Origin: JAQIBY01 sp964615585
GTDB taxonomy: Bacteria; Bacteroidota; Bacteroidia; Bacteroidales; ML635J-15
Direction of reading: 5' to 3'
Length of the DNA: 31,553 bases
Assembly (NCBI GenBank): GCA_964615585.1
Contig: CAZTNS010000014.1
Coordinates: forward strand, 1 to 31,553
Position 1 is the stretch's first letter; every line of letters starts with the position of its first letter. Shown here piece by piece: positions 16,992-24,435 of this stretch. Under the pieces are notes generated by a model, which worked only from the letters and a program-made list of their open reading frames with translations, was not told the DNA's origin and did not search any database. The translations under genes and the position numbers were made by a program.

Positions 16992-17771
16992 CTAATTCTT
17001 TTCCTGGCACTCCGGACAAAGCCAGGTACCCCGGCCGGACAGTTTGATTTTCTGCAACTCGCCGTCACAGCGCGGACAGGATGCCCCTTCACTGCGGTAC
17101 GGTAACAACCAGGAATCCGGAAACGCAGACACATCGGCATGCCGTTCTATAGCCATCTCCAAAACGTATCGCATTTTTTTGTACAACCGGTGAATTTCCT
17201 TATCACTGATTTTATGAATCTTTTGCCGGGGATGAATTCGGGCATGAAACAAAATTTCATCGGAATAGATGTTTCCAATACCAGAAATCAATTCCTGATC
17301 GGTCAGGGCGGATTTGACCATGGATTTTTTCCGTTTCAAAGCAGTTATAAAATCCTCCTCATCCATATCAAGGGCATCCGGAGCAGGCACTTCACTGTTG
17401 ATGTAGCTTTCTTTATCATCAACAAGCCTGATGTGTCCCAACTTTCGGGTACAGCTGTAATGTAGAGACTTGCCATTGTCAGTGAACAGGCTGAATTTTG
17501 TGTACTCAGGTAGGGGGGCATCCGCGGGCAGGCATCGCAACTCTCCTGTCATGCCAAAATGCATAGCCAGTATATGGTCACCGTCTAATAACATCAGGTG
17601 CTTTCCCCTGCGCATAGTCTCACTAAGGATTTTGTCCTTCAGCTTTGCGCTGCCCTCTTTTTGAGAAAAATTCACAAAGCCTTTGTCTCTGACTTTGACG
17701 CCGGTTATTTTTGCGTTGCTACATTTATTCGCTTCCTGGCGAAATATTTCAACATCCGGTAATTCAGGCAT
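16992..17771 (-). CDS. fpg: Fpg/MutM-type DNA glycosylase/AP lyase
   Basis: A 259-residue formamidopyrimidine-DNA glycosylase family enzyme, which excises oxidised purines such as 8-oxoguanine and cuts the strand by beta,delta-elimination. After Met removal it begins with the catalytic PELPDVE (Pro and Glu). The conserved lysine is Lys57 (RRGKHL). The helix-two-turn-helix shows the family signature DQELISGIGNIYSDEILF at about 173-190. A C-terminal zinc finger (C-x2-C, 16 residues, C-x2-C) ends the protein. Its length fits the family (about 270). It lies downstream of polX and ligA on the same strand, giving glycosylase, polymerase and ligase in one cluster. The start follows the smORF stop by 11 bp. 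Nei is the alternative, but the GIGNIY helix and the gene size fit Fpg better. Confidence 0.9.
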   Translation of the reverse strand: MPELPDVEIFRQEANKCSNAKITGVKVRDKGFVNFSQKEGSAKLKDKILSETMRRGKHLMLLDGDHILAMHFGMTGELRCLPADAPLPEYTKFSLFTDNGKSLHYSCTRKLGHIRLVDDKESYINSEVPAPDALDMDEEDFITALKRKKSMVKSALTDQELISGIGNIYSDEILFHARIHPRQKIHKISDKEIHRLYKKMRYVLEMAIERHADVSAFPDSWLLPYRSEGASCPRCDGELQKIKLSGRGTWLCPECQEKN

Positions 17772-17782
17772 AATACTTTTAT

Positions 17783-17842
17783 TTAGTGGTCATTTTCAAT
17801 GGCTTTTATATCGTCCTGCTGATCTTTATATATCAGTTCCAT
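17783..17842 (-). CDS. Possible 19-codon peptide between ligA and fpg
   Basis: An ATG preceded by AAAAAAGGA at a spacing of 5 nt opens a 19-codon frame (MELIYKDQQDDIKAIENDH) ending 11 bp before the fpg start. The same frame is open all the way back to the ligA stop codon, so it would also be the product of ligA stop readthrough. It is charged and resembles no family I know. Translation may simply couple ribosomes to fpg. Confidence 0.25.
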   Translation of the reverse strand: MELIYKDQQDDIKAIENDH

Positions 17843-17896
17843 TGCATTCCTTTTTTGTGATTCTGCAAATGGTATAATTTTTCGGGTAACACGCAG

Positions 17897-19969
17897 TCAT
17901 TCAATGCTGCCATTTTTCAAAAGGGACATAAAGCTCTCTTCGTCAATGACTTTAACATCATGCTTTTTAGCATCTTCAAGCTTGCTGCCGGGGTCACTGC
18001 CTTTTACCAAATAATCCGTATTATCACTGACGGAAGACGTCGCATTTCCACCCAGCTTTTCGATTTTCTCTTTGGCTTCATCCCGGGTGTAGTCATCAAG
18101 CTCACCGGTAATGACAATGGTCAGTCCATCCAGTAACAGGGATTGCTGCCCGCCTGCTGATTGTATTTCGACACCAAGCTTATGCATATCTTTCAATGAT
18201 TTTTGATTTTCTTTTGCGCTAAAGAAGTGTTTAATGCTTTCAGCAATTTCATGCCCAATTTCACTGATATTTACCAGGTCATTATATGAAGCCTCACGCA
18301 CAGCATCAAAATCCTGAAATTCATCAGCCAGCAATCGGGCTACGTGCTCCCCAACATGCCGGATGCCGAGGGCATACAAATAGCGCCGCAGGGATACTTG
18401 CTTTGACTTTTCAATCTCCCCTTTCAACTTGCCTGCTGACTTATCGGCAAATCCATCCAGCTTTTTCAGTGCATCCTTTTCAAGGCGATACAAATCTGGC
18501 AATGCATTAACAAGTTTATTATCCACCAGCTGAGCTACCACTTTTTCACCCAGGCTTTCAATATTCATGGCTTTTTTGGAAGCAAAATGTTCGATCCGTC
18601 CTTTCAATTGGGCTTTGCATGACCATCCGGCAGGACAAATGGTATAAGCTCCCTCCTGTACCACTTCGGTATTACACACCGGGCAGCGTTTTGGCATGGA
18701 AAAGGCTTTGCCACGTTTTTTGCTCTTTTCAACACGTTCGGCCACTTCAGGAATGACATCCCCGGCTCTTTCTACACGGACTTTATCACCAGGCCGCACA
18801 TCCTTCTTTTTTAGCTCCTGTTCATTATGCAAACTGGCACGACTCACTGTAACTCCACCAATTTCCACAGGGTCAAGAAGGGCTACCGGAGTAAGAATTC
18901 CGGTTCTCCCCACTTGCACAACAATATCCCGAAGTGTTGTCACTTCCTTTTTGGGCTGAAATTTCCAGGCAAATGCCCACCTGGGATTACGTTCTCGTGT
19001 ACCGAATTCATTCCTCATGCGCAGGTCATCCAGCTTAATCACCATTCCATCAATCTCGTAAGATAGAGACTCCCTTTCATTAGCAAGCGCACTGAAATAT
19101 GTTTTTATCTCTTTAAACGATTTGCATTTTTTTGCTTTGGCATTGACATTAAACCCCCAGGCTTTCAAATTTTTCCTGACCTCATGATGATAATCGAATT
19201 TCATATCCCCTGTATTCAGAATTTCATAAACAAAAATATCCAGTGGTTTATCGGCAACTTTTTTGGAATCCAGCTGACGCACAAGGCCGGCCGCAGCATT
19301 GCGGGCATTGGCAAATGCATCCTCCCCGGATTGTATTCGCTCTTTGTTTAATTTCTCAAATCCTTCCAGAGGCAGGTACACTTCGCCGCGTACAGCCAGG
19401 GTATCAGGTATTACATCGGTACTTTTCAGGCGCAACGGCAATGATCCGATGGTTTTTGCATTTTTCGACACATCTTCACCGGTGGTGCCATCGCCCCGGG
19501 TTGCCGCGTAAGCAAACCTTCCTTTTTTATACACAATTTCAAGCGAAAATCCGTCAAATTTTGGTTCAAGGATATAAAAGGGCTTGTCTTTACCTGATTT
19601 TTCCTGCACATCCTCTATAAAATCCTTTACCTTGCTTTCCTCAGTGGATGATTTCAGGCTTAGCATGGGTTTGATATGATCTTTCTTTTTCAGAGAGTCA
19701 ACAGGGGGCGCGCCCACTTTTTTTGTTGGTGATGTATCCGAATCAATAGAAGGAAATTGTTTTTCCAGCTTTTCAAGCCGGTCAAAAAGCCGGTCATAAG
19801 AATTGTCGCTGATTACAGGATTATTTTCAATGTAATACAGATGATTATGATGCTCCAGGGCTTCGCGTAAAGCTTCAGCTTCCGCGGCAGCATCATCTTT
19901 GTTCATTTTCTCCGTGGCTTCAAAATCCGGAAAAGGCGTTTTTATGTATGGATTTTTATGATTTCCCAT
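17897..19969 (-). CDS. ligA: NAD-dependent DNA ligase
   Basis: A 690-residue ligase from the chosen start. The Ia region includes the HLYYIENNPVISDNSYDRLF segment. The adenylation domain has the nucleotidyl lysine in EPKFDG (Lys137), then TRGDGTTGED, RGEVYLP and FANARNAAAG. The OB fold has QVGRTGILTPVA and SRASLHN, a four-cysteine zinc finger follows (CPVC, CPAGWSC), then helix-hairpin-helix repeats and a C-terminal BRCT domain. It seals nicks using NAD+. An upstream in-frame start (20005) would overlap polX by 34 bp. The ATG at 19967-19969 has AAGAGG 5 nt upstream and follows the polX stop by 2 bp, so it is preferred. It could be the housekeeping ligase or a second, repair-dedicated copy; this window cannot tell. 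Confidence 0.95.
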   Translation of the reverse strand: MGNHKNPYIKTPFPDFEATEKMNKDDAAAEAEALREALEHHNHLYYIENNPVISDNSYDRLFDRLEKLEKQFPSIDSDTSPTKKVGAPPVDSLKKKDHIKPMLSLKSSTEESKVKDFIEDVQEKSGKDKPFYILEPKFDGFSLEIVYKKGRFAYAATRGDGTTGEDVSKNAKTIGSLPLRLKSTDVIPDTLAVRGEVYLPLEGFEKLNKERIQSGEDAFANARNAAAGLVRQLDSKKVADKPLDIFVYEILNTGDMKFDYHHEVRKNLKAWGFNVNAKAKKCKSFKEIKTYFSALANERESLSYEIDGMVIKLDDLRMRNEFGTRERNPRWAFAWKFQPKKEVTTLRDIVVQVGRTGILTPVALLDPVEIGGVTVSRASLHNEQELKKKDVRPGDKVRVERAGDVIPEVAERVEKSKKRGKAFSMPKRCPVCNTEVVQEGAYTICPAGWSCKAQLKGRIEHFASKKAMNIESLGEKVVAQLVDNKLVNALPDLYRLEKDALKKLDGFADKSAGKLKGEIEKSKQVSLRRYLYALGIRHVGEHVARLLADEFQDFDAVREASYNDLVNISEIGHEIAESIKHFFSAKENQKSLKDMHKLGVEIQSAGGQQSLLLDGLTIVITGELDDYTRDEAKEKIEKLGGNATSSVSDNTDYLVKGSDPGSKLEDAKKHDVKVIDEESFMSLLKNGSIE

Positions 19970-19971
19970 GA

Positions 19972-21690
19972 TTACCTCTTTAATAATTTTTTTAGTGACT
20001 TCCACGAACGGGTATTCAGCACATCGTCTTTTTCCAGCCAGCCGCGGCGTGCCTGTGATACACCATAACGCATAAAATTCAGGCTGTCTTTTGAATGGGC
20101 ATCAGTGGAGATAGCCAGTTTCACGCCTTTCTCTCTGGCAAGCCGGGCATTGTCATCATTGAGATCAAGCCGTTGCGGGTTGGCATTAATTTCCAGATAA
20201 CACCCCTTGTTTTTTGCTTCTTCCAGCACTGTTTTGATGTCAATATCATACCCGCTGCGCTCACCCAACTTACGACCGGTAGGGTGGGCAAGAATATTGA
20301 AATAAGGATTTTCCATGGCTTTTATTACACGGCGGGTTTGTTCTTTGCGCGACAGGTTCATGTTGTAATGAATGGCACCAATCACTAAATCCAGCTGCTT
20401 CAGAATATCATCGGATAAATCCAGGGATCCGTCTTTCAGAATGTCCACTTCAATGGCTTTAAGTATCCTGAAATCAGACATGGATTCGTTTAAATTATCA
20501 ATTTGTTCAATTTGTTCTCCCAGGCGTTTCTCATCAACCCCGTCTGCCATGCTGACTTTTTGGGAATGATCGCTGACAGCGTAATAGGCATAACCTATAT
20601 CTTTTGCCGCCTGAGCCATTTCTTTCAGACTGAACAAACCGTCAGTTTGATTGGTGTGTGTGTGCAAATCTCCTTTGATGTCCTCCGGCTTAATCAGATC
20701 AGGCAGCTTATCATCCCTGGCAGCCTTAATTTCACCTTTATTTTCTCGCAATTCAGGCTCAATGAATTTGAGGCCTAAAGCCTTATACATGGACTTTTCC
20801 GTTTTGGAGGCCAGCTTTTTATCATCTTTATGTATGCCGTATTCATTGAGGGTATAATTCTTTTTCTGAGCGATCTTTCGAAGTTCAATGCTGTGTTCTT
20901 TGGATCCGGTAAAGTACAGAAGGGCGGCTCCAAAGGAATTTTTATCCACAACCCGGAGGTCAACCTGTACACCGTTTCTCAGCTTTACGGATGATTTGGT
21001 GTCCCCGCTGGAAAGCACCATGTCCACATCCTCAAAGGTGGTAAAAGCATGCATGCATTTTTCCCTGTCCTTACCGGTTGCAAGAATATCGATATCTCCC
21101 AGGGTAGCCTTCTTTCTTCGATAGGAGCCTGCTACTTCCAGGTCATCCACCTTATTTTCCATATATGCTTTCAGCGTTGACGCAATTTTATCCCCTTCGC
21201 TCCATTTGATACGACCGGAACCACCTTTATCTGCATATTTTTTAATTTCTTTAAGAATATTATCAACGGTTTTTTTCCCGAACCCCTCAAGGGATTCAAT
21301 ATCCCCGTTTTTTGCTGCCTTTTTCAAATCATCCAGCGATTCAATATCCAGTTCTTCATACAGTGTTTTGGTCCGCTGAGGACCCATTTGCTCAAGGTTC
21401 ATAATGCTCAGCAGGCTTTCCGGAAACTCTTTTTTCAAATTCTCAAGCTTCTTGAGTTTGCCCGTTTCCACAATTTCCTTGACTTTATCCCGGATACTCT
21501 CACCTATGCCGGAAATTTCAGACAAATCCTCGCCTTTTTTTATTTCATTTTCCAGCCTCCCGGAATAGCCCGAAAGTATCCGTACCGCATTTCTGTATGC
21601 CCTTACTCTAAATTCATTTTCTCCTTTGATTTCGAGCAGGTCAGCAAGTTCATTCAACTGATCAACGATATCTTTATTGTAAACAGGCAT
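19972..21690 (-). CDS. polX: DNA polymerase X with PHP exonuclease domain
   Basis: A 572-residue bacterial family X polymerase with 3'-5' exonuclease. Helix-hairpin-helix segments occur at about 1-150 (including EISGIGESIRDKV and EGFGKKTVDNIL). The nucleotidyltransferase core includes GSYRRKKATLGDIDIL (Asp199 and Asp201) and VQVDLRVV (Asp244). A C-terminal PHP domain begins at GDLHTHTNQTDG (His343 and His345) and ends with AHPTGR and STDAHS metal-ligand motifs. Such enzymes fill short gaps in base-excision repair and clean blocked 3' ends. Its stop is 2 bp from ligA, which indicates cotranscription. The length is normal for the family and all catalytic residues are present. Confidence 0.95.
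   Translation of the reverse strand: MPVYNKDIVDQLNELADLLEIKGENEFRVRAYRNAVRILSGYSGRLENEIKKGEDLSEISGIGESIRDKVKEIVETGKLKKLENLKKEFPESLLSIMNLEQMGPQRTKTLYEELDIESLDDLKKAAKNGDIESLEGFGKKTVDNILKEIKKYADKGGSGRIKWSEGDKIASTLKAYMENKVDDLEVAGSYRRKKATLGDIDILATGKDREKCMHAFTTFEDVDMVLSSGDTKSSVKLRNGVQVDLRVVDKNSFGAALLYFTGSKEHSIELRKIAQKKNYTLNEYGIHKDDKKLASKTEKSMYKALGLKFIEPELRENKGEIKAARDDKLPDLIKPEDIKGDLHTHTNQTDGLFSLKEMAQAAKDIGYAYYAVSDHSQKVSMADGVDEKRLGEQIEQIDNLNESMSDFRILKAIEVDILKDGSLDLSDDILKQLDLVIGAIHYNMNLSRKEQTRRVIKAMENPYFNILAHPTGRKLGERSGYDIDIKTVLEEAKNKGCYLEINANPQRLDLNDDNARLAREKGVKLAISTDAHSKDSLNFMRYGVSQARRGWLEKDDVLNTRSWKSLKKLLKR
19975..19980 (-). promoter_or_regulatory. Ribosome binding site that fixes the ligA start
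   Basis: On the minus strand AAGAGG overlaps the end of polX, 5 nt before the ATG at 19969. It favours this start over the longer in-frame start at 20005, which would lie inside polX. Confidence 0.6.
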
Positions 21691-21972
21691 GTTTTTTTAT
21701 TTTTAAATATGGTTTATCGACATACTAACTTTACATGCAGCAAGGATAAATTGTTTCATCTTTTTCGCACTTTTTTTGAGCACCCGCCTGACTGACTGAA
21801 AATTTCAAAAACACAAGGTAATATAGTGGGATATGGTGGATGCAATGCGAAAAACATCGAAGATACGCACGCTCCTCCAATATCCCTGAATGACGTGCCA
21901 AAATTCGTCGCACAGAGTTCCGCATCATGGGTAAAAATGAAGATTATACCAATATAATTCACAAAGAATGAA
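21691..21972. other. Gap between ECF sigma B and polX
   Basis: No gene is supported, although a 65-codon frame is open on the minus strand (21731-21928). Bases about 21830-21930 are richer in G and C than their surroundings, and their translation resembles nothing I can name. It may be a dispersed intergenic repeat. No terminator after sigma B or promoter for polX could be placed, so cotranscription of the two stays open. Confidence 0.35.
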
Positions 21973-22470
21973 TCAATACAAGGATTTTAATTCCTTCATG
22001 AGTATTTTACGTGCGAAATAAATCCGGCTCTTTACTGTACCGATCGGTAAATCTAAACGCTCTGCTATCTCCGTATATTTGTAGGCTTTGTAAAATAAAA
22101 TAAACGGAACACGGTATTTCCCATCCAGCTTCATGATGGCCTTTCTGACATCAGACCTGATCATGTACATATCAAGATTAATCCTGTTGTCAATTTGCAA
22201 CAGGCCAGGTTTTGATAAATTTTTCGCATCCTCTACCAATTTTTGCCGGTATTTTTTTCGCCGGTATTGATTTATAAAGGTGTTCTTCATGATGGTAAAC
22301 AACCATGACTGCAGGTTTTTTTTGTGCACATATTTATCTTTGTTTTTCAACGCTTTAAACATAGTCTCCTGCATCAGATCATTGGCTTCTTCATCGTTTT
22401 TTGTCAGGTTAAAAGCATAATACCTGAGTTTTTCCGAATGCTCCGTAATTTCTCTGGTTATTTTCTGCAT
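21973..22470 (-). CDS. ECF sigma factor B, paralogue of sigma A
   Basis: A 165-residue ECF sigma factor with region 2 at about 10-75 (EEANDLMQETMFKAL, LQSWLFTIMKN) and region 4 at about 110-160 (LPIGTVKSRIYFARKIL). It aligns end to end without gaps to the factor at 16181-16678, at about 77% identity. The segment encoding SWLFTIMKNTFINQYRR is identical over 50 nt, a sign of recent duplication or gene conversion. AGAAGGA precedes the ATG by 7 nt. No anti-sigma gene is next to it. It lies upstream of polX on the same strand, so its product or its transcript may govern the repair genes. Confidence 0.93.
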   Translation of the reverse strand: MQKITREITEHSEKLRYYAFNLTKNDEEANDLMQETMFKALKNKDKYVHKKNLQSWLFTIMKNTFINQYRRKKYRQKLVEDAKNLSKPGLLQIDNRINLDMYMIRSDVRKAIMKLDGKYRVPFILFYKAYKYTEIAERLDLPIGTVKSRIYFARKILMKELKSLY

Positions 22471-22545
22471 AATTATTCCTTCTTTTTATAATATGTTCAT
22501 TATTCATTTTTCTTACCCCTTATTATAATATCTTTTTTTTAATGA

Positions 22546-22583
22546 CCAAATTTAAATCTTAATAATTTTTTAATTTATACCAA
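22546..22583 (-). promoter_or_regulatory. Shared upstream block of twin ECF sigma genes, copy B
   Basis: On the minus strand it begins TTGGTATAAATTAA and ends TAAATTTGG, 76 bp before the start codon. It matches 16764-16801 at 29 of 38 positions in an ungapped alignment, far better than the flanking AT-rich DNA. TAAATTTG also fits the general TAnnTTTG -7 consensus, but no -33 is at the correct spacing, so an ECF-type promoter is the better guess. Confidence 0.5.
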
Positions 22584-22830
22584 ATCACTATAGTATTTAA
22601 ATTTGTTTTAATTAAATTACCTTAATTTCTTTGGCTTGCAACAACCATGCGTCATTAAAATATATTTTATCCATTGTAATTTTTTACTTATTTAAGTTTA
22701 GGCGTAATTTATCTAACCTTATTAGAACAATTTATAATATACATATAACATAAATTTCAAAATCAAAAAAATACAACCGCTTTTCATTCTGTATTTTTAC
22801 AAGGATTTACACATCTGTAATACAAAATGT

Positions 22831-22850
22831 GCTGTTATTTAATTAACAGC
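22831..22850. promoter_or_regulatory. Rex-operator-like palindrome
   Basis: GCTGTTATTTAATTAACAGC has perfect 7-bp arms around a 6-bp spacer. Its inner 18 bp match the known Rex consensus TTGTTAAnnnnTTAACAA at 11 of 14 defined positions. It lies 40 bp before the NuoE/hydrogenase-tail gene, with rex itself the next gene, so NADH-responsive repression of this transcript, including autoregulation, is likely. Confidence 0.6.
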
Positions 22851-22889
22851 GTTTATTGATAACATTTATTTTTTACCTTATGCAATATA

Positions 22890-23681
22890 ATGCAACGAAA
22901 GATGAATAATTTAGCAGATCATCTCAGAAACGCATACCCTGATAAGAAACAAAAAGACCTGATTCCCATCCTTCAGGACATACAGGAACAGTACGGATAC
23001 ATTAGCGAAAACCATATTCAACTGGCATCAAAAATCCTGAATGTTTCAGAAAGCAATATTTATGATATAGCCAGTTTTTACGACCAATTCAAATTCACCC
23101 ACAAAGCAAAAATTGAGATAAAAATCTGTACCTGTCATGCATGTCACATTATAAGAAGCCATAAATTAATGGTGTTTCTTAAATTGAAACTTAATATTCA
23201 GGACAAATTTAGGACAATCTGCATTCCAAAAACACAAAATCCCACAAAAATACAACTGGTTGATAATCTATGTTTTCTGGGATTTGGAGCTTTTGTGGCA
23301 TTTTTCTTTTTCTATTTTTTAGAGTTTACTCATAATGGATTGAAGAAGATTGTAAAGAAAAAGGGTTCTACTGCAAATTTCGTGGAATATTTTACCAATT
23401 GCATTTCAATATGCGGGATTTCTAACATTGAACGCACATTGGAGGATGTCATTCAGGGGAACAATGACTTTAATGTCCTGGAATTTTCAAACTGCAGCAT
23501 GGTATGCATAGGAAGCCGGATTCAACAATGTTTGACTCCTCATGCGAATGAAAAAGCAAGAAATCTCATCAAAACCATTTATAAACTCGATGATAACACA
23601 AATATGAAAAATCCGGCCAACAATCCCTTTATTAAAAATTTCTTGAACAACAATATTTTACCCGGCATGAAACGAACATGA
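22890..23681 (+). CDS. NuoE-like domain joined to [FeFe]-hydrogenase tail
   Basis: The protein has 263 residues. Residues 1-155 follow the NuoE/HydC thioredoxin-like [2Fe-2S] subunit: a helical LIPILQDIQEQYGYIS start, NIYDIASFYDQF, and the first ligand pair C80-x4-C85. The third ligand is Cys128 in CFLG, but the fourth position is Phe132, and a run of Phe follows where the family has APV. Residues about 170-255 resemble the C-terminal end of [FeFe]-hydrogenase: GISNIERTLEDVIQGNNDFN, then C202-x3-C206-IG at the place of the CPGGCIxGGGQP motif, then KARNLIKTIYKLDD and NPFIKNFL. The earlier H-cluster motifs (TSCCP, MPCxxK) are absent, so hydrogenase activity is not expected. It looks like a fusion left by an internal deletion, perhaps reused as a redox sensor. 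Met5 (22902) is an alternative start. Confidence 0.7.
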   Translation: MQRKMNNLADHLRNAYPDKKQKDLIPILQDIQEQYGYISENHIQLASKILNVSESNIYDIASFYDQFKFTHKAKIEIKICTCHACHIIRSHKLMVFLKLKLNIQDKFRTICIPKTQNPTKIQLVDNLCFLGFGAFVAFFFFYFLEFTHNGLKKIVKKKGSTANFVEYFTNCISICGISNIERTLEDVIQGNNDFNVLEFSNCSMVCIGSRIQQCLTPHANEKARNLIKTIYKLDDNTNMKNPANNPFIKNFLNNNILPGMKRT

Positions 23682-23778
23682 TCCCACGTTGGTATGGCCG
23701 TTGAAAATTAAAATTTAAACAGATGAAACATAAATTCAATTTATAATCGTTAATTTTAACCCTGTAAAATAGAAAAAT

Positions 23779-24405
23779 ATGGCACTTCCACCTAAAACAG
23801 TAGAAAGGCTCAGTCAATACAGGCGAATACTATACAATAACCTGGACAAGGGAAAAGAAAACATGTATTCACATGAACTGGCAAGCCAGCTTCACTTCAC
23901 ACCTGTTCAGGTACGCCGTGATATTATGCTAATAGGGTATTCAGGGACACAACGTAAAGGATATCTGGTTGAAGAGCTGATTAACCGCATTGGAATAGTT
24001 TTTGACGGAAATCAAAAAATCAACACCGCAACCATTGGCATCGGGAACCTTGGCAAAGCAATAACCACCTATTTTAACGGAAAACGGACAAAACTGGATA
24101 TTGCCGCTGCTTTTGATGTTGATCAAAACAAAATTAACCGTGTCATTGCTGATGTTAAAGGCTATCACATAAATGAATTATCCAATAAAATTAAAGAACT
24201 CAATATATCAATAGCGATGCTGACATTGTCTCCGGAGTACGCTCAGGGCATAACAGATAAACTTGTTGTATGCGGTATCAAAGGCATACTTAATTTTACC
24301 TCTGTTCCATTGAACATGCGGGATAACACCGGCATTTATGTTGAAGATTATGATATGATTACAAGCCTTGAAAAAGTAGCTTATTTTGTCAATCACAATG
24401 ATTAA
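23779..24405 (+). CDS. rex: Redox-sensing transcriptional repressor Rex
   Basis: A 208-residue Rex protein. The N-terminal winged-helix domain (about 1-80) has PPKTVERLSQYRRIL, then HELASQLHFTPVQVRRDIMLIGYSG. A Rossmann domain follows with the NADH-binding IGIGNLGKAITTYF (about 86-99) and an acidic AAFDVD stretch for the adenosine ribose. The C-terminal domain-swapped helix is EDYDMITSLEKVAYFVN. Rex binds operators when NAD+ is high and releases them when NADH rises, controlling fermentation, hydrogenase and respiratory genes. A Rex-like palindrome lies before the upstream gene. Rex follows that gene after 97 bp, so it is probably cotranscribed and self-controlled. Length is normal for the family. 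Confidence 0.93.
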   Translation: MALPPKTVERLSQYRRILYNNLDKGKENMYSHELASQLHFTPVQVRRDIMLIGYSGTQRKGYLVEELINRIGIVFDGNQKINTATIGIGNLGKAITTYFNGKRTKLDIAAAFDVDQNKINRVIADVKGYHINELSNKIKELNISIAMLTLSPEYAQGITDKLVVCGIKGILNFTSVPLNMRDNTGIYVEDYDMITSLEKVAYFVNHND

Positions 24406-24435
24406 TTTTGATGCATTGAAAATTTTGTTTTTTCT

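Larger units (their letters stand above)
22471..22889. other. AT-rich divergent intergenic region
   Basis: No gene. The left part carries the ribosome site, leader and shared 38-bp upstream block of sigma B; the right part carries the Rex-box-like palindrome and the leader of the hydrogenase-derived gene. Base composition is very AT-rich throughout. Confidence 0.55.

Noticed and set aside
19970..20005. 12-codon N-terminal extension of LigA
   Set aside because: It overlaps polX by 34 bp, while the ATG at 19969 has a ribosome site and a normal 2-bp spacing.
23749..23760. GTTAATTTTAAC before rex as a second Rex site
   Set aside because: The half-sites are two bases apart, not the four required by the Rex consensus, and the region is very AT-rich.
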